Shown here one piece after another: positions 32,142 to 42,200 of a stretch of DNA of 64,000 bases. Origin of the DNA: Amycolatopsis sp. cg9 (GTDB lineage Bacteria; Actinomycetota; Actinomycetes; Mycobacteriales; Pseudonocardiaceae). Within the stretch, counting starts at the first letter, position 1. Every line of letters begins with the position of its first letter. The stretch spans positions 10,028,501 to 10,092,500 of the forward strand of contig NZ_CP166850.1 in NCBI RefSeq assembly GCF_041346945.1. Reading direction: 5' to 3'. The translations under genes were made by a program, and so were the position numbers. The notes beneath the pieces are model-generated. The model was not told the DNA's origin and did no database searches. It worked only from the letters and a program-made list of their open reading frames with translations.

Positions 32142-33035
32142 ATGCACGTCTTCGTCACCGGCGGTTCCGGCCTCACCGGACCCGCCGTCGTCACCGAGCT
32201 GATCGCGGCCGGCCACACGGTCACCGGCCTCGCGCGCTCGGATGCGTCCGCCGCCCGGCTCGAGTCGCTGGGCGCCACCCCGCACCGGGGTTCGCTGGAC
32301 GACCTCGACAGCCTCCGCACCGGCGCCGAAGCCGCCGACGGCGTGCTGCACATGGCCTTCGGCGGCGACTTCACCGACCCCGACGACATGATGCGGCGCG
32401 ACCGCACGGCGATCGAGGTGCTCGGCAAAGCACTGGCCCACTCGGGCAAGCCGTTCGTCAGCACGTCCGGCACGCTCGTCATGCCCGCCGGCCGGGAGAG
32501 CACCGAGCGGGACGAGCCCGACACCGCCGGGATCGCCGCCTTCCGGATCGCCGGCGAGCGGGCTTGCCTGGCCTTCGCCGAGCAGGACGTGCGCGCGAGC
32601 GTCGTCCGGCTCGCGCCGACCGTCCACGGCCCCGGCGACCGCGGATTCATCGCCTGGCTCGTGGACACCGCGCGCCGGACCGGGAAGTCGGCCTACGTCG
32701 GCGACGGCGCCAACCGCTGGCCCGCGGTGCACCGGCTCGACGCGGCGGTCGTCTTCCGGCTGGCTCTGGAGGGCGCCCCGGCCGGTAGCGTGCTGCACGC
32801 CACCGCCGAGAACGTCCCGTTCCGGAGCATCGCCGGGACGATCGCCGACGGCCTGGGGCTGCCCGCCGTCTCGCTGACCCCCGAAGCGGCCTCGACACAC
32901 TTCCCGAGCCCGTTCATCGCCACGGCCTACGGCTTCGACGCGCCGGTTTCGAGCGCGCTCACGCGGGAGCTGCTCGGCTGGTCGCCCCGCCACGCGTCGC
33001 TGCTCGACGACGTCGCGAACGGCGACTACCTGTAG
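32142..33035 (+). CDS. NAD(P)-dependent epimerase/dehydratase-like SDR
   Basis: The 297-residue atypical or extended SDR starts MHVFVTGGSGLTGPAVVTEL, giving the Rossmann TGGSGLTG motif. SGTLVMPAGRESTERDEPDT holds the region of the catalytic Thr/Ser; the canonical Y-x3-K is not evident, a frequent trait of this subgroup (NmrA- or YwnB-like proteins). The C-terminal GWSPRHASLLDDVANGDYL is typical. It is likely induced through the divergent TetR. GGGAG precedes the ATG. The substrate is unknown. Confidence 0.82.
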   Translation: MHVFVTGGSGLTGPAVVTELIAAGHTVTGLARSDASAARLESLGATPHRGSLDDLDSLRTGAEAADGVLHMAFGGDFTDPDDMMRRDRTAIEVLGKALAHSGKPFVSTSGTLVMPAGRESTERDEPDTAGIAAFRIAGERACLAFAEQDVRASVVRLAPTVHGPGDRGFIAWLVDTARRTGKSAYVGDGANRWPAVHRLDAAVVFRLALEGAPAGSVLHATAENVPFRSIAGTIADGLGLPAVSLTPEAASTHFPSPFIATAYGFDAPVSSALTRELLGWSPRHASLLDDVANGDYL

Positions 33036-33039
33036 GCGG

Positions 33040-33438
33040 TCAGGGCTGGGGCTGCTGCTGGCTCGCCAGGGTGCCGGCCGCCATCCGGCGGGCGACGTCC
33101 TTGCGCAGCCACAGCAGCCACAGCCAGATCGCCAGGAAGATGACGCCCAGCACGGTGATCGCGGGCAGCCAGAACACCAGCGCGATCAGCACCACCTGCA
33201 GCGCCAGGATCAGCGGCACCGCCCACGGGCGCTTGACGAACCCGCACGTCACGACCAGCAGGACGGCCACCGCGATGACCGTCCAGCCGGTGCCGCTGCT
33301 GATCCCGCCACCGAGCTTGTTCACCACCGGGAGCGCGAGGGCGACCGTGATGCCCTCCATGATCAGGGTCCCCGACATCACGCCGCGGAAGCCCTTCATC
33401 GGGTCCTTCGGCTTGGGGGCTTCGGTCGGCTCGCTCAC
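33040..33438 (-). CDS. DUF4233 four-helix membrane protein
   Basis: From the GTG at 33438 the protein is 132 residues with a short cytoplasmic head (PKPKDPMKGFRGVMSGTLIM), four predicted membrane helices and a polar Gln-rich tail. Its start overlaps the folC stop (GTGA). The same partner follows folC in mycobacteria (Rv2446c beside Rv2447c), so the linkage is old, but the function is unknown. It ends 4 bp from the convergent epimerase gene. Confidence 0.88.
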   Translation of the reverse strand: MSEPTEAPKPKDPMKGFRGVMSGTLIMEGITVALALPVVNKLGGGISSGTGWTVIAVAVLLVVTCGFVKRPWAVPLILALQVVLIALVFWLPAITVLGVIFLAIWLWLLWLRKDVARRMAAGTLASQQQPQP

Positions 33439-35090
33439 GCCGGCTCCTTCCCGAACAGGGTGCGCGCCTCGCCCACGGTGACCACCGAGCCGGTGACCAG
33501 CACGCCACCGCCCGCCAGCGGCTCCTCGGGGTCGTCGCTCGTCTCCACCAGCGCGATCGCCGTCTCGATCGCCGTCTCCAGGTCGGTCTCGGCGACCACC
33601 CGGTCCTCGCCGAACACCGAGATGGCCAGCTGGTTGAGCTCGTCCAGCGGCATCGAGCGCGGCGACGAGTTGCGCGTCACGACGATGTCGGACACCACCG
33701 GTTCGAGCGCGTCGAGGATGCCGTGGGCGTCCTTTTCGGCCATCACGCCGACCACCGCGACCAGGCGGCGGAAGGCGAACTCCTCGGCCACGGTCGTCGC
33801 CAGCGCGCGGGCGCCGTGCGGGTTGTGGGCCGCGTCGATCATGACCGCGGGGGCGGCGCGGACCCGCTCCAGCCGCCCGGGTGTCTCGACCTCGGCGAAC
33901 GCCTCGCGCACGGCCTCGACGACCAGCTGCTTGTCCTTGCCCGCGCCGAAGAACGCCTCGACCGCGGCCAGCGCGAGCGCGGCGTTCGCGGCCTGGTGGG
34001 CGCCGTGCAGCGGCAGGAAGACGTCGTCGTACACCCCGCCGAGGCCCTGCAGCTTGAGCAGCTGCCCGCCGACGGCGACTTCGCGCTCCAGGACGCCGAA
34101 CTCGCTGCCGGCGCGCGCGACCGCGGCGTCGACCTCGACGGCGCGTTCCAGCAGCACCTTCTGCACCTCGGGGTCCTGCTCGGCGATGACGGCGACCGAG
34201 CCGGCCTTGATGATGCCCGCCTTCTCGCGCGCCGCGCTCACCGCGTCGGGCCCCAGGTACTCGACGTGGTCGAGGCCGATCGGGGTGATGACGGCGACGT
34301 CGGCGTCGGCGACGTTCGTGGCGTCCCAGGCCCCGCCCAGGCCAGCTTCGAGCACGGCGGCCTCGACCGGCGCGTCGGCGAACGCCGCGAACGCCATCCC
34401 GGTGAGGATTTCGAACTTGCTCATCGCCACGCCGTCCGCGGCCGCACCGTCCACCATGGACACGTACGGCGCGATGTCGTGCCACAGCTCGGCGTAGCGG
34501 GCGGCCGAGATCGGCCGGCCGTCGAGCGCGATCCGCTCGGTGACCAGCTGCAGGTGCGGACTCGTGTAGCGGCCGACGCGCAGGCCCATCCGGGTCAGCA
34601 GCGCGTCGATCATCCGGGCCGTGGAGCCCTTGCCGTTCGTGCCGGCCACGTGCAGCACCGGGTAGCCGCGGTTCGGTTCGCCCAGCAGCTGCGTCAGCGC
34701 GGAGATCCGGGTCAGCGACGGCTCGATCTTCGTCTCCGGCCAGCGCTGGTTCAGCTCGGCCTCGACGGCCATCAGCTCGCGGCGGGCCTCGGGCCCGTCC
34801 GGGTTGCCGTAGACCACGGGTTCGCCCTGGTCGTCGAGCTCGTGCAGCTCGGTGTCCTCGGGCACGGTGAAGTCGGGCACCGGGCCGGTGGCGAGGTTGT
34901 CGCCCAGCTGGCCGACGCCGCCGATACCGCCGCGCGAGCCGCCGCCGGCGTCGAACGCGGTGTCGCGCGCGTCCAGCTCCGGGTCGTGGTCGTCGGAGTC
35001 CTCGTACCCTCCGGCACCCAGTTCGTCGACGCCCGCGAAGCTGTCGAGATCCGACAGGTCCGGCTTGCGACCTGTCTCATCCTGCGGCAC
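33435..35090 (-). CDS. folC: Folylpolyglutamate synthase / dihydrofolate synthase
   Basis: The 551-residue protein has an unusual acidic, Gly-rich N-terminal extension of about 105 residues before the Mur-ligase-like core. The P-loop GTNGKGST is at 150-157, then YTSPHLQLVTERI, LEAGLGGAWDATN, and the C-terminal domain with MIDAAHNPHGA. It adds glutamate to folates and, in bifunctional forms, to dihydropteroate. The extension may be a real linker, or the start may lie further in, near the ELMAVEAELNQRWPETKIEP segment. It is coupled to DUF4233. Confidence 0.94.
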   Translation of the reverse strand: MPQDETGRKPDLSDLDSFAGVDELGAGGYEDSDDHDPELDARDTAFDAGGGSRGGIGGVGQLGDNLATGPVPDFTVPEDTELHELDDQGEPVVYGNPDGPEARRELMAVEAELNQRWPETKIEPSLTRISALTQLLGEPNRGYPVLHVAGTNGKGSTARMIDALLTRMGLRVGRYTSPHLQLVTERIALDGRPISAARYAELWHDIAPYVSMVDGAAADGVAMSKFEILTGMAFAAFADAPVEAAVLEAGLGGAWDATNVADADVAVITPIGLDHVEYLGPDAVSAAREKAGIIKAGSVAVIAEQDPEVQKVLLERAVEVDAAVARAGSEFGVLEREVAVGGQLLKLQGLGGVYDDVFLPLHGAHQAANAALALAAVEAFFGAGKDKQLVVEAVREAFAEVETPGRLERVRAAPAVMIDAAHNPHGARALATTVAEEFAFRRLVAVVGVMAEKDAHGILDALEPVVSDIVVTRNSSPRSMPLDELNQLAISVFGEDRVVAETDLETAIETAIALVETSDDPEEPLAGGGVLVTGSVVTVGEARTLFGKEPA

Positions 35091-35163
35091 TGAATCTCCT
35101 CCGGCCTGGGGTTTTGGGCTTGCCTTCCGAGTCTACGTGCGTCGCCGGTGGCACTCTCGACGC

Positions 35164-35799
35164 ATGCCGTTCAACCACAACGACCACTACCACCCGCTGC
35201 TGCTGGACCTGCTGCCGCCGGGACCGGGCCTCGCGCTGGACGTCGGGTGCGGCACCGGCCGGTTCGCGCGGCGGCTGGCCGCGACCGGGATGGCGGTGGA
35301 GGCGGTCGACGTGTCGGCGGCGATGGTCGAAGCGGCGGCGGGGCTCGGTTCGCCCGGACCGGGCGAGATCGTCCACCGGCGGGCCGACGTCACCACCGAC
35401 CCCCTGCCCGAGGCGCACTACGACTACATCTCGTGCCTGGCGTCCCTGCACCACATGCCGTTCGAGACGCTCGCCAAGCTGCGCCGCGCGCTGGTGCCCG
35501 GCGGGGTGCTCGTGGTGCTCGCCCTGGCGCGCCCGAGCACGCCGGTGGACTGGGCGCGGGCGATCGCGGCGGTGCCGGTCGACGCGCTCGCCCGGCTGGT
35601 CGTCTACGCGGGCGAGCGGCTGAACGGTGGTGCCGAGGACGGCCCGAAAGCCCCCGTCGTCGACGACTACCCGACGCTGGCCGAGGTGCGCCGGGAGTCG
35701 GCCCGGCTGCTGCCCGGGAGCACCGTCCGGCCGCTGTTCTTCTGGCGCACGCTGATCACTTACCGTGAGCACGGCGACGGTGACCCGACTGGCGGGTGA
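35164..35799 (+). CDS. Class I SAM-dependent methyltransferase
   Basis: The 211-residue protein starts MPFNHNDHYHPLLLDLLPPG and shows motif I ALDVGCGTGRFARRL, the acidic end of strand 2 (VEAVDVSAAMVEAA), YDYISCLASLHHMPFETLAK and the post-III VPGGVLVVLALARP. These fit a small-molecule methyltransferase of the UbiE/Methyltransf_11/25 type. The acceptor is unknown. It is divergent from folC with a 73-bp gap. Confidence 0.88.
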   Translation: MPFNHNDHYHPLLLDLLPPGPGLALDVGCGTGRFARRLAATGMAVEAVDVSAAMVEAAAGLGSPGPGEIVHRRADVTTDPLPEAHYDYISCLASLHHMPFETLAKLRRALVPGGVLVVLALARPSTPVDWARAIAAVPVDALARLVVYAGERLNGGAEDGPKAPVVDDYPTLAEVRRESARLLPGSTVRPLFFWRTLITYREHGDGDPTGG

Positions 35800-35871
35800 A
35801 GTCCCCACCCCGGCCGCCCGGCGCTCGCTAGATGTGGGAGGGAGCGTTCCGCAGAACAGAACGGGGTCTTC

Positions 35872-36732
35872 ATGCGCATCACCCGGCTGCTCGCCGTCGT
35901 CTTTTCGGCAGCCATCCTCCTGCCGGTGTCGGCCACCGCCGCCTCGGCGGCGACCATCGGCAGCTACGTCGCCCTCGGCGACTCGTACACCTCCGGGCCG
36001 TTCGTCCCGGTCCAGCGGGTCGACCCGCTGGGCTGCGGGCGGTCCACCGCGAACTACCCGTCGGTGCTGGCCGCGGCCCTGCACGCCGGGCGGTTCACCG
36101 ACGTCAGCTGCGCCGGGGCGGACACCACGAACATGACGCGGCCGCAGAGCGTGCCGTTCAACGGCACCAACCCGCCGCAGCTGGGCGCGCTGCGGATCGA
36201 CACCGACCTGGTCACGCTCGGCATCGGCGGCAACGACTACGGCGTGTTCGGCAGCCTGACCTCGACGTGCCCGGGCCTGCGCGCGAGCGACCCGACGGGC
36301 AACCCCTGCGAAGCGCACTTCGACGGCTCGGTGACGTCGGCGATCGACAACATCGGGCCGCGGGTGGAGGCGGTGCTCGCCGCGATCCACGAGCGTTCGC
36401 CGCGCGCGCGGGTCCTGCTGGTCGGCTACCCGCGGATCGCGCCGGAGCGGGGCTACTGCCCGGACGTGCTGCCGTTCGCCGACGGTGACTACGCGTGGCT
36501 GAACAGCGTCGAGGAAGCCCTGAACCGGACCCTGGCCGACGCCGCGGACGCGGACGGGCGGACGGAGTTCGTCGACACCTTCGGCCCGTCGCGCGGCCAC
36601 GACGCCTGCGCGCGCGGCGGTTCGGCGTGGATCAACGGCAAGGACCAGAACATCTTCGAGGCCGCCGCCTACCACCCGCTCAAGGCCGGGATGGCCGGCG
36701 TGGCCGCGGTGGTGCTCAAGGCGCTGCGCTGA
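35872..36732 (+). CDS. Secreted SGNH/GDSL esterase
   Basis: The 286-residue protein has a signal peptide (about 1-28, ending ASA). The SGNH blocks are complete: ALGDSYTSG (Ser near 39), CAGADTTNMT, LGIGGNDYG with the oxyanion Gly and Asn, and a late AYHPLKAGM with the His (the Asp-x-x-His position reads A-A-Y-H, so the Asp is displaced, as in dyad-type lipases). Six Cys could make three disulfides, as in Streptomyces lipase SCO7513/SCO1725. It should hydrolyse esters or lipids outside the cell. Confidence 0.9.
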   Translation: MRITRLLAVVFSAAILLPVSATAASAATIGSYVALGDSYTSGPFVPVQRVDPLGCGRSTANYPSVLAAALHAGRFTDVSCAGADTTNMTRPQSVPFNGTNPPQLGALRIDTDLVTLGIGGNDYGVFGSLTSTCPGLRASDPTGNPCEAHFDGSVTSAIDNIGPRVEAVLAAIHERSPRARVLLVGYPRIAPERGYCPDVLPFADGDYAWLNSVEEALNRTLADAADADGRTEFVDTFGPSRGHDACARGGSAWINGKDQNIFEAAAYHPLKAGMAGVAAVVLKALR

Positions 36733-37492
36733 CGTACTCCAGCACGATCCGGGCGAACTCGTCCGGCAGTTCGGCCGGGGCACCGTGCCCCGCGTCGATC
36801 TCGGCGGCGCGCGCGTCGGGGATCGCGGCGACCAGCTCCCGCTGCTGGTCCGCCGTGATCAGCCGGTCGTGCGCGCTGCCGAGCACCAGCACCGGCGCGG
36901 TGATCCGCCCGAGCACCGGCCGGAGGTCGACCGTCCGGTCGGTCTCGATCTGCCGGTCCGCACCGGGCTGGATCACCGCGTCGAGCGTCTTGACGAGCTG
37001 CTCGTTGCTCTCGGCGGTGGCCTGGTCCCAGTAGCGCGGCCCGAAGGCCATCAGCGGGAGCAGGCGGGCGAAGGACCCGCTTCGGAGCAGGTCCAGCCAG
37101 AAGCGGAACTCGGCGTCCTGCCGGGTGTCGGTGACCGGCCAGGCGGCGTGCAGCACCGCCGAGCGCACGCGGTCCGGGCGGGTCCCGGCCAGGTGCGCCG
37201 CCACCACCCCGCCCAGCGAGTGCCCGACGACGTGGGCGGTCCCGACGCCCGCGTGGTCCAGCACGGCTTCGGCCTGCGCGGCGAGGTCTTCGACGCCGAT
37301 CGGGCCGCCGTGGTCGGTGGTCAGCCCGGAGCCGGGGAAGTCGGGGGCCAGGACGGTGAAGGTTTTCGCTTGCGCCGTCAGGGGTCCCCACTGCTCGCGG
37401 GAGGCGGCGGTGCCGTGCAGCAGGAGCAGCGCGGGCCCGTCGCCGGTGCGGTCGTAGTGGACGACGGCGTCGCCCAGCGGCACTTTCGGCAT
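36716..37492 (-). CDS. Alpha/beta hydrolase
   Basis: From the ATG at 37492 the protein is 258 residues. It has the oxyanion block LLLLHGTAASREQW, nucleophile elbow VGHSLGG (Ser near 93), an acid region VLGSAHDRLI and the His in DAGHGAPAEL. No signal peptide is seen. Its last 17 bp overlap the convergent SGNH esterase gene. A second hydrolase gene lies 13 bp upstream, so the two are probably co-transcribed. The substrate is not predictable. Confidence 0.88.
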   Translation of the reverse strand: MPKVPLGDAVVHYDRTGDGPALLLLHGTAASREQWGPLTAQAKTFTVLAPDFPGSGLTTDHGGPIGVEDLAAQAEAVLDHAGVGTAHVVGHSLGGVVAAHLAGTRPDRVRSAVLHAAWPVTDTRQDAEFRFWLDLLRSGSFARLLPLMAFGPRYWDQATAESNEQLVKTLDAVIQPGADRQIETDRTVDLRPVLGRITAPVLVLGSAHDRLITADQQRELVAAIPDARAAEIDAGHGAPAELPDEFARIVLEYVSAAP

Positions 37493-37505
37493 TCGCCGGG
37501 CTCCT

Positions 37506-38264
37506 TCAGGCGATCGAGCGGAGGGCGGCGGTGAACGCACGCGGGTCCTCCTGGTGCGGGAGGTGCCCGCAGCCGGCGAGGACGTGCACCCGGGCTCCGG
37601 GCGTCTCGGCCGCGCAGGCGCGCGGGACTTCGAGCGGGATCTCGGCGTCCAGCTCCCCGTGCAGGTAGGTGATCGGGACCTTCAGGTCCTTCAGCCGCGG
37701 CCGCGGGTCGTAGGTGGTGACCTCGGTGAACAGCGCGTCGATGTAGACGCCGGAGTCGAGCAGCTGCCGGATCGTCCAGGCGACGAGCCCGGGCGAGGTG
37801 CGCGCGACCCAGTTGGGCACCCAGTCCTCGAAGGTGCCGACGCGGTCGTCGACGAGCCGTTTCCGCAGGTCGTGCACCTTGTCGAGCATGCCGGTGCTCG
37901 GCCAGTGGCCCGGGCTGTCGACGGCGACGACCTGCTCGACCAGTTCGGGGCGCGCGAGCGCGAGTTCGGTGGCGAAGACCCCGCCGATGCTGGACCCGAC
38001 GACGGTGGGCACGATCCCGAGCGCCTCGACCACCGCGGCGAGGTCGGCGGTGATGCCGGCGACGGTGTTGCCCTCGGCCGGGTGGTCCGAGCGGCCGCAC
38101 CCGCGCCAGTCGAGGGTGACGACGCGGTGGTCCCGCACGAGACCGGGCAGGCACGACTGCCAGACGCGGCCGCTGGTCCCCCAGCCGTGCAGGAACAGCA
38201 GAGCGGGGCCGGTGCCGGCGTCTTCGTAGTGCAGCCGGGTGTGGTTCACGGTTGTGTAGGGCAT
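37506..38264 (-). CDS. Alpha/beta hydrolase (chloroperoxidase/esterase-like)
   Basis: The 252-residue enzyme shows LLFLHGWGTSGRVWQ, TLDWRGCGRSDHP, nucleophile elbow VGSSIGG, acid HGELDAEIP and His GCGHLPHQ. The triad is complete. The DWRGCGRSD block is common to non-haem haloperoxidase and lactonase-like esterases. It diverges from the LysR gene, with an LTTR-type site in the 86-bp gap, so LysR may activate this operon of two hydrolases. Confidence 0.88.
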   Translation of the reverse strand: MPYTTVNHTRLHYEDAGTGPALLFLHGWGTSGRVWQSCLPGLVRDHRVVTLDWRGCGRSDHPAEGNTVAGITADLAAVVEALGIVPTVVGSSIGGVFATELALARPELVEQVVAVDSPGHWPSTGMLDKVHDLRKRLVDDRVGTFEDWVPNWVARTSPGLVAWTIRQLLDSGVYIDALFTEVTTYDPRPRLKDLKVPITYLHGELDAEIPLEVPRACAAETPGARVHVLAGCGHLPHQEDPRAFTAALRSIA

Positions 38265-38319
38265 GGCCCGAGCCTGGTCACCGGGCCGGCGCTTTTCGAT
38301 GGGCAGTCCGCTCCTACAC

Positions 38320-38338
38320 TCATCACGAACGCTGATGA
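38320..38338. promoter_or_regulatory. LysR-type operator (ATC-N9-GAT)
   Basis: TCATCA-N7-TGATGA is a perfect inverted repeat containing the ATC-N9-GAT (T-N11-A class) motif of LysR regulators. It lies 12 bp upstream of the LysR GTG and overlaps a TACACT -10-like element (38315-38320), fitting autorepression. Confidence 0.6.
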
Positions 38339-38350
38339 ATGGGGTCCGCG

Positions 38351-39232
38351 GTGGAGCTTCGCCAACTGAGGTACTTCGTGGCGGTCGCGGAGGAGCTGCA
38401 CTTCGGGCGCGCGGCGGAGCGGCTGCACATCGTCCAGCCCGCGGTGAGCCAGCAGGTGCGCCGGTTGGAGCGCGAGCTGGGCGTACCGCTGTTCGAGCGC
38501 ACGACGCGCGCGGTGTCGCTGACCGAGGCGGGCGGCCGGTTCCTGCCGCACGCGCGAGCGGTGCTGGCGGCGGCGGACCGGGCGGCGGACTCGGTGGCGG
38601 AGTTCCGTTCCGCCGGGCCGCTGGTGCGGCTGGGGACGAGCGAAGGACTGGGCGACCGGCTGGACGTCCTGCTGACCGAGTTCACGCGGCGGGCCCCCGA
38701 AGTGCCGGTGGAGCTGGTCCACGCACCGACGGCGCAGCGGCTTCAGCGGGTCCGCGACGGCTCCCTGGACGCGACCATCGTCCGCGGCGACCGGCCCGCG
38801 CCGGGACTCGACTTCAGTCTGCTGTGGACGGACGAGGTGCTGGTGGCGCTGCCGGCCACGCACCCGCTGGCCGAGTCGGCGGTGGTGCCGTTCGCCTCGC
38901 TGGCTTCCCTCCCGGCGCGGCTGAGCCCACCGGAGCGCAACCGGCCGCTGTACGAGCTGGTGGTGTCGTGCTGCCGCGAGGCGGGCTTCGAACCGTTGCT
39001 GGGCAAGGAGTTCACGACGGCCCAGGACACGTTGGGCACGCTGCGGTTCGGCCGGCCGCACTGGACGGTGTTCTACCGTGCGCACGCCAACCTGCTGCCG
39101 GTGCCGGGAGTGGTGTTCCGGCCGCTGCGCGACCCGGCCCCGGCGATGCCGACCTACCTGGCGACGCCGTCGGACCGGCGGCTGGCCCCGGCGGTGGTGG
39201 CCCTGATCGAAGCCGCACGGGCGACCGGCTGA
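38351..39232 (+). CDS. LysR family transcriptional regulator
   Basis: From the GTG at 38351 the protein is 293 residues (an ATG four codons earlier is possible). The N-terminal HTH reads VELRQLRYFVAVAEELHFGR then AAERLHIVQPAVSQQVRRLE, the classic LTTR domain. The effector domain (about 88-290) has the periplasmic-binding-protein-like fold. It is divergent from the hydrolase pair, the usual LTTR arrangement with its target. The effector is unknown. Confidence 0.93.
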   Translation: MELRQLRYFVAVAEELHFGRAAERLHIVQPAVSQQVRRLERELGVPLFERTTRAVSLTEAGGRFLPHARAVLAAADRAADSVAEFRSAGPLVRLGTSEGLGDRLDVLLTEFTRRAPEVPVELVHAPTAQRLQRVRDGSLDATIVRGDRPAPGLDFSLLWTDEVLVALPATHPLAESAVVPFASLASLPARLSPPERNRPLYELVVSCCREAGFEPLLGKEFTTAQDTLGTLRFGRPHWTVFYRAHANLLPVPGVVFRPLRDPAPAMPTYLATPSDRRLAPAVVALIEAARATG

Positions 39233-39239
39233 GCCGGGG

Positions 39240-42200
39240 TCACCCGTCCGCCCGGTGGAACGCTCCCGCCAGGTCCAGCGCCACCCGCGCCGCGCGGCAG
39301 GCCGCCTCCGCCTGCTTGGCTTCCTTGTCCACGGCCATCTCCTCGTCGCCGAGGTCGCTGACGCACTTGAGCATGGCGCCACCCACGGCTTCCCGGCCCT
39401 TGAACGTCTCCCAGACCGTGTGCAGCACGCCGTGCGCCTCGGTTTCCACGCCCCCGATGTCGACGGACAGGCCGAGCAGCCGGGCCCGGAGGTCCGACTC
39501 CCGCCAGGCGATCACCTTCTCGCCACTCGCGAAGTCCTTCATCAGGAGCTTGCGGCCCGCCAGCGACGCGTCCAGCCGGCCCTTGCTGTCGAGGGTCGCG
39601 GCGAGCCGCAGCAGCTGCCCGTCCGCCCGGTACACCTGGGGCCGGTCCCCACCGCCCCCGGGGCGGACCTTCTCCGGGCCGTAGTCGAACACTTCCCGCG
39701 CGAGCAGCACGTCGCCCAGCGCGACCCCGCGTTCGCCGAACCCGCCGCACACGCCCACCAGCAGCACCAGGTCCGGCCGGAACACCGACAGCAGCTCGCG
39801 CGTCGAGGCGGCCGCCGCCTGGCCGCCCTGGTCGGTGGCCTGCGAGGTGACCACCCGCACCGGCGGGCGGCCGGGCGCGGTCAGCTCGAACACGTCGTAG
39901 TAGCGGCCGTCGCGCTGGACCTCCTTCGTCGGCGTACCCCGTTCGGCCAGGACCCGCAGCAACGCCTTGGTTTCCACCGGGACGGCCGTGAGCAGGGCGA
40001 CGTGGCGCTTGTCGCCCGACGCGGGTGCGGTCACTTCGAACCTCGACTTCCGGTCTTCGCGGAACCCGGCGAGCACCGCTTCGGGACAGGTGGTGAGCGA
40101 CTCCAGATCGGCCAGCACCCGCTTGCGTTCCGCCAGGATCTCCCGCTCGGCGGCCAGCGCCGACTCCAGGTGCGGGTTTTCCGGCGTCGTGTCCCCCAAG
40201 AGCTCCACGATCCGGGCGACGACCGTGCCGGCGACGGGCAACGGCAGCAGCCGCAGCTGGGCGAGTGGGGGGAGCACGGTCGTCCAGTGGCAGTTCTTCT
40301 GCGCCAGCAGGTTCACGACGCCGGGCAGCAGCGACTCGGTGTAGGCGGGGCGCTCGGCGGCCGCGCGTACGACGGCCGCCGCGGCGACGCCCAGCACGCC
40401 GGCGTCGCTGTCGCGAAGCCGCTTGTCCGGCCGCGACGGTGCCGGCCCGATGACGAACTCGATCAGCCCGGCGTCGGCCTTGCCGGCCCGGGCCAGCCCT
40501 TCGATCGCCGCCGTGCGGTTCATCGGGTCGTTGTCCTTGTGGATCACGCCGACCAGCCACTTCTTGGTCCCCGGCGTGATCTCGCGGCGCGCCACCAGAT
40601 CCACGATGGCCCCGCGCAGTGCGCGTCCCTCCGGGGTGCGGGCGGTGAACTTGAGGCGGTCGGCGACCACCGTGATCCACTCCTCGTCCCCGGTGTCCAG
40701 GTGGGCCAAGGCGCTCGTGGCGGCGCGGCGGGTCAGGTAGGTCCGCCCGGGATCGCGGATGGTGGCCCGCAGGGTGTCCGCCGCCGCGTTGTCGCCGAGG
40801 TGCCCGAGCGCGTGGGCCGCCGACCCGCGCACGCCGTCGTCGGGGTCGCGGCGGACGGCGTCGACGAGCGGTGCCAGGGCACCGGGTGCCTTGATGCGGC
40901 CGAGCGCCTCGGCCGCCGCTCCCCTGGTGTGTTCGTCGCAGTCGCCGGCGAGGACGCGGGTCAGGCCGTCGAGGGCGCGGGGATCGCCGATGCGGCCCAA
41001 GGCGTTCGACGCCGAACTGCGGACGACGGTGTCGGAGTCCTCGAGCTTCGCCAGCAAACCGTCGAAGGCGGCGGGATCACCGATGCGGCCCAAGGCGTTC
41101 GCGGCCGAACCCCGCACGGCGGCATCCGGGTGGGCGAGCGCCCCGACGAGCGCGTCGAGGGCGCCGGCATCACCGATCAGGCCCAGCGCGTGCGCCGCCG
41201 ATCCGACGACGCCCGCCTCTTCGTCCTTGTCGTGAAGCACTTCGACGAGGGCTTCGAGCGCGCCGCGGTCTCCGATCCGCCCCAGCGCCTCCGCCGCCGA
41301 ACCCCGGACGCGGCCGCCCGGGTCGCCGCGGAGCACCTCGACCAGACCGTCGTGCGCGGCGACGTGACCGATCCGCCCCAGCGCCTTCGCCGTCAGGCCC
41401 CGCACCTCGTCGTCCGGATCGCCGAACCTCGCCAGCAGCGCGCCGATGGCGTCGGGGTGCCGGACCAGCCCCAGGGCGTTCGCCGCCGAGCGGCGGACCA
41501 CGGCGTCCGGATCGGCGAGCACCTCGACCAGCGCGGGCACCGACCGCGGGTGGGCGATGGCGCCGAGCGCACTCGCCGCCGAACCCCGGACGTTCGACTC
41601 CTCGTCGCCCAGCCGTCCGAGGAGACCGTCGAGCGCATCGAGGTGACCGATCAGCCCCAGCGCGTTCGCCGCCGAGCCGCGGACCGCGGCCTCGGGATCG
41701 GCGAGTGCCTCGCCCAGAGCGGGCAAGGCGCCCGCGAAGCCGATCCGCCCGAGCGCGGTCGCGCAGGCCCCGCGGACCGCGGCGTCCTGGTCGCCGGCCA
41801 TGGCGTCCTGCAGCGCGTCCACGTCCTGCTTCCCGCCGTGGCTCCCGAGCCAGTTGGCGCTGCGGCGGCGCGCCAGCGGGCTCTTCTTGAGCCGCAGCCA
41901 TTCCCGCCGCAGCTCGGCGGCGGCCTCGTCGCGGTCGGGCCGCTGCTGGGCCGGCGCTTCCCGGCTCCGCCGGTGCGTCTGGCGGAGCCGCTGCAGCGTC
42001 TGGGCGTCCAGCGAGCCGTTCCACAGCGCGGCACTGACGCTTTCGGCGAAGTCCGGGTCCTTGGTGTTGAGCGTCCGGAGCAGGCCGTGCTGGACCCCAT
42101 CGCGCAGCACGCTCGGCGGCAGGCTGGCCAGCGCCCCGGCCAGGCGGTCGCGCGTCTGCCGCCCGTCGGTGAAGCACTTGCCGAGCTGCCGCCACAGCGT

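Noticed and set aside
40692..41822. Regular spacing of near-identical units, considered as a CRISPR array
   Set aside because: The units are in frame, encode HEAT helices and have no unique spacers; no cas genes are near.
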